Source of the DNA: Thermohalobaculum sp963822985
GTDB taxonomy: Bacteria; Pseudomonadota; Alphaproteobacteria; Rhodobacterales; Rhodobacteraceae
Assembly (NCBI GenBank): GCA_963822985.1
Contig: CAWGJU010000008.1
Coordinates: forward strand, 359,456-423,455
Reading direction: 5' to 3'
DNA length: 64,000 bases
How positions within the stretch are numbered: position 1 is the first letter of the stretch; every line of letters begins with the position of its first letter. Of the stretch, positions 63,851 through 64,000 are shown piece after piece. Under the pieces are notes generated by a model. That model was not told the DNA's origin and ran no database searches. It saw only the letters and a list, made by a program, of their open reading frames with translations. Both the position numbers and the translations under genes were made by a program.

Positions 63851-64000
63851 ATGACCGAGGCTGAGATGACCGCGAAGCGCGATGCGCTGCTCGACGCGCG
63901 CTGGCGCGGCGTGCGCACGGTCGAGTTCGAGGGCCGGCGCGTCACCTATGCCACCGACGCAGAGATGGCGGCGGCCATCGCAGATCTCGAGCGCCGGATC
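63851..64000 (+). CDS. gpW-like phage head-tail joining protein, 3' end outside window
   Basis: The first 50 codons of a small protein, MTEAEMTAKRDALLDARWRG then VRTVEFEGRRVTYATDAEMA, matching the two-helix plus hairpin pattern of lambda gpW-type joining proteins. It begins four bases after the terminase stop, the usual position between terminase and portal. The gene runs off the right edge. Confidence 0.7.
   Translation, partial: MTEAEMTAKRDALLDARWRGVRTVEFEGRRVTYATDAEMAAAIADLERRI

Overview
The window reads as one chromosomal segment of a GC-rich alphaproteobacterium, probably a Rhodospirillales-type lineage. Evidence for this is the gene set and order rplQ - DegP-like protease - rarA - crcB - rluC beside the alpha operon, the unbroken str/S10/spc/alpha ribosomal block, tRNA-Trp next to secE-nusG, and the absence of rpmJ after secY. 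This placement is inferred from gene order and protein character, not from a search.

Layout. 1-3.4 kb (+): the distal part of a branched-chain amino-acid ABC transporter operon (livH end, livM, livG, livF). 3.5-9.5 kb (-): pyrG, a 23S pseudouridine synthase, crcB, rarA and a DegP/HtrA-like lipoprotein protease; the last four overlap by 1-4 bases. 9.6-41.9 kb (-): nearly all of the core translation and transcription genes in one direction, transcribed from secE-nusG-rplKA-rplJL-rpoB-(lipoprotein)-rpoC through rpsL-rpsG-fusA-tuf, the S10 and spc clusters, secY-adk and rpsM-rpsK-rpoA-rplQ. Good sigma70-like promoters are visible before rpsM and rpsL and a weaker one before tRNA-Trp.

42-49.6 kb: an insertion-sequence graveyard around tRNA-Phe. 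It holds ISAs1-like, IS110-like and IS3-like relics, an IS66 element that has lost its left part, and an IS21 element joining the truncated IS66 to a truncated zinc alcohol dehydrogenase. 49.6-55.2 kb: accessory genes (alpha/beta hydrolase, several unrecognised proteins, an exported nucleoside-hydrolase-like protein and a truncated PEP-CTERM-type protein).

55.2 kb to the right edge: part of a prophage. It has a ParB-type adenine/cytosine-N4 methylase lacking its N-terminus, a cytosine-C5 methylase, an inserted IS110, a small two-helix membrane protein, an orphan DarT-like ADP-ribosyltransferase, DUF3489 and small hypothetical genes, then small and large terminase and the start of a gpW-like head-joining gene. 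A perfect inverted repeat sits between the divergent halves, like a phage operator.

A recurrent feature is the single-base frameshift, including in essential genes (rplP once, rpoB twice), usually an extra base next to an identical or short repeated base. The essential-gene cases are best explained as sequencing or assembly errors. The terminase region carries so many that true decay or poor coverage are both possible. Gene models marked as frameshifted should be read with that in mind.
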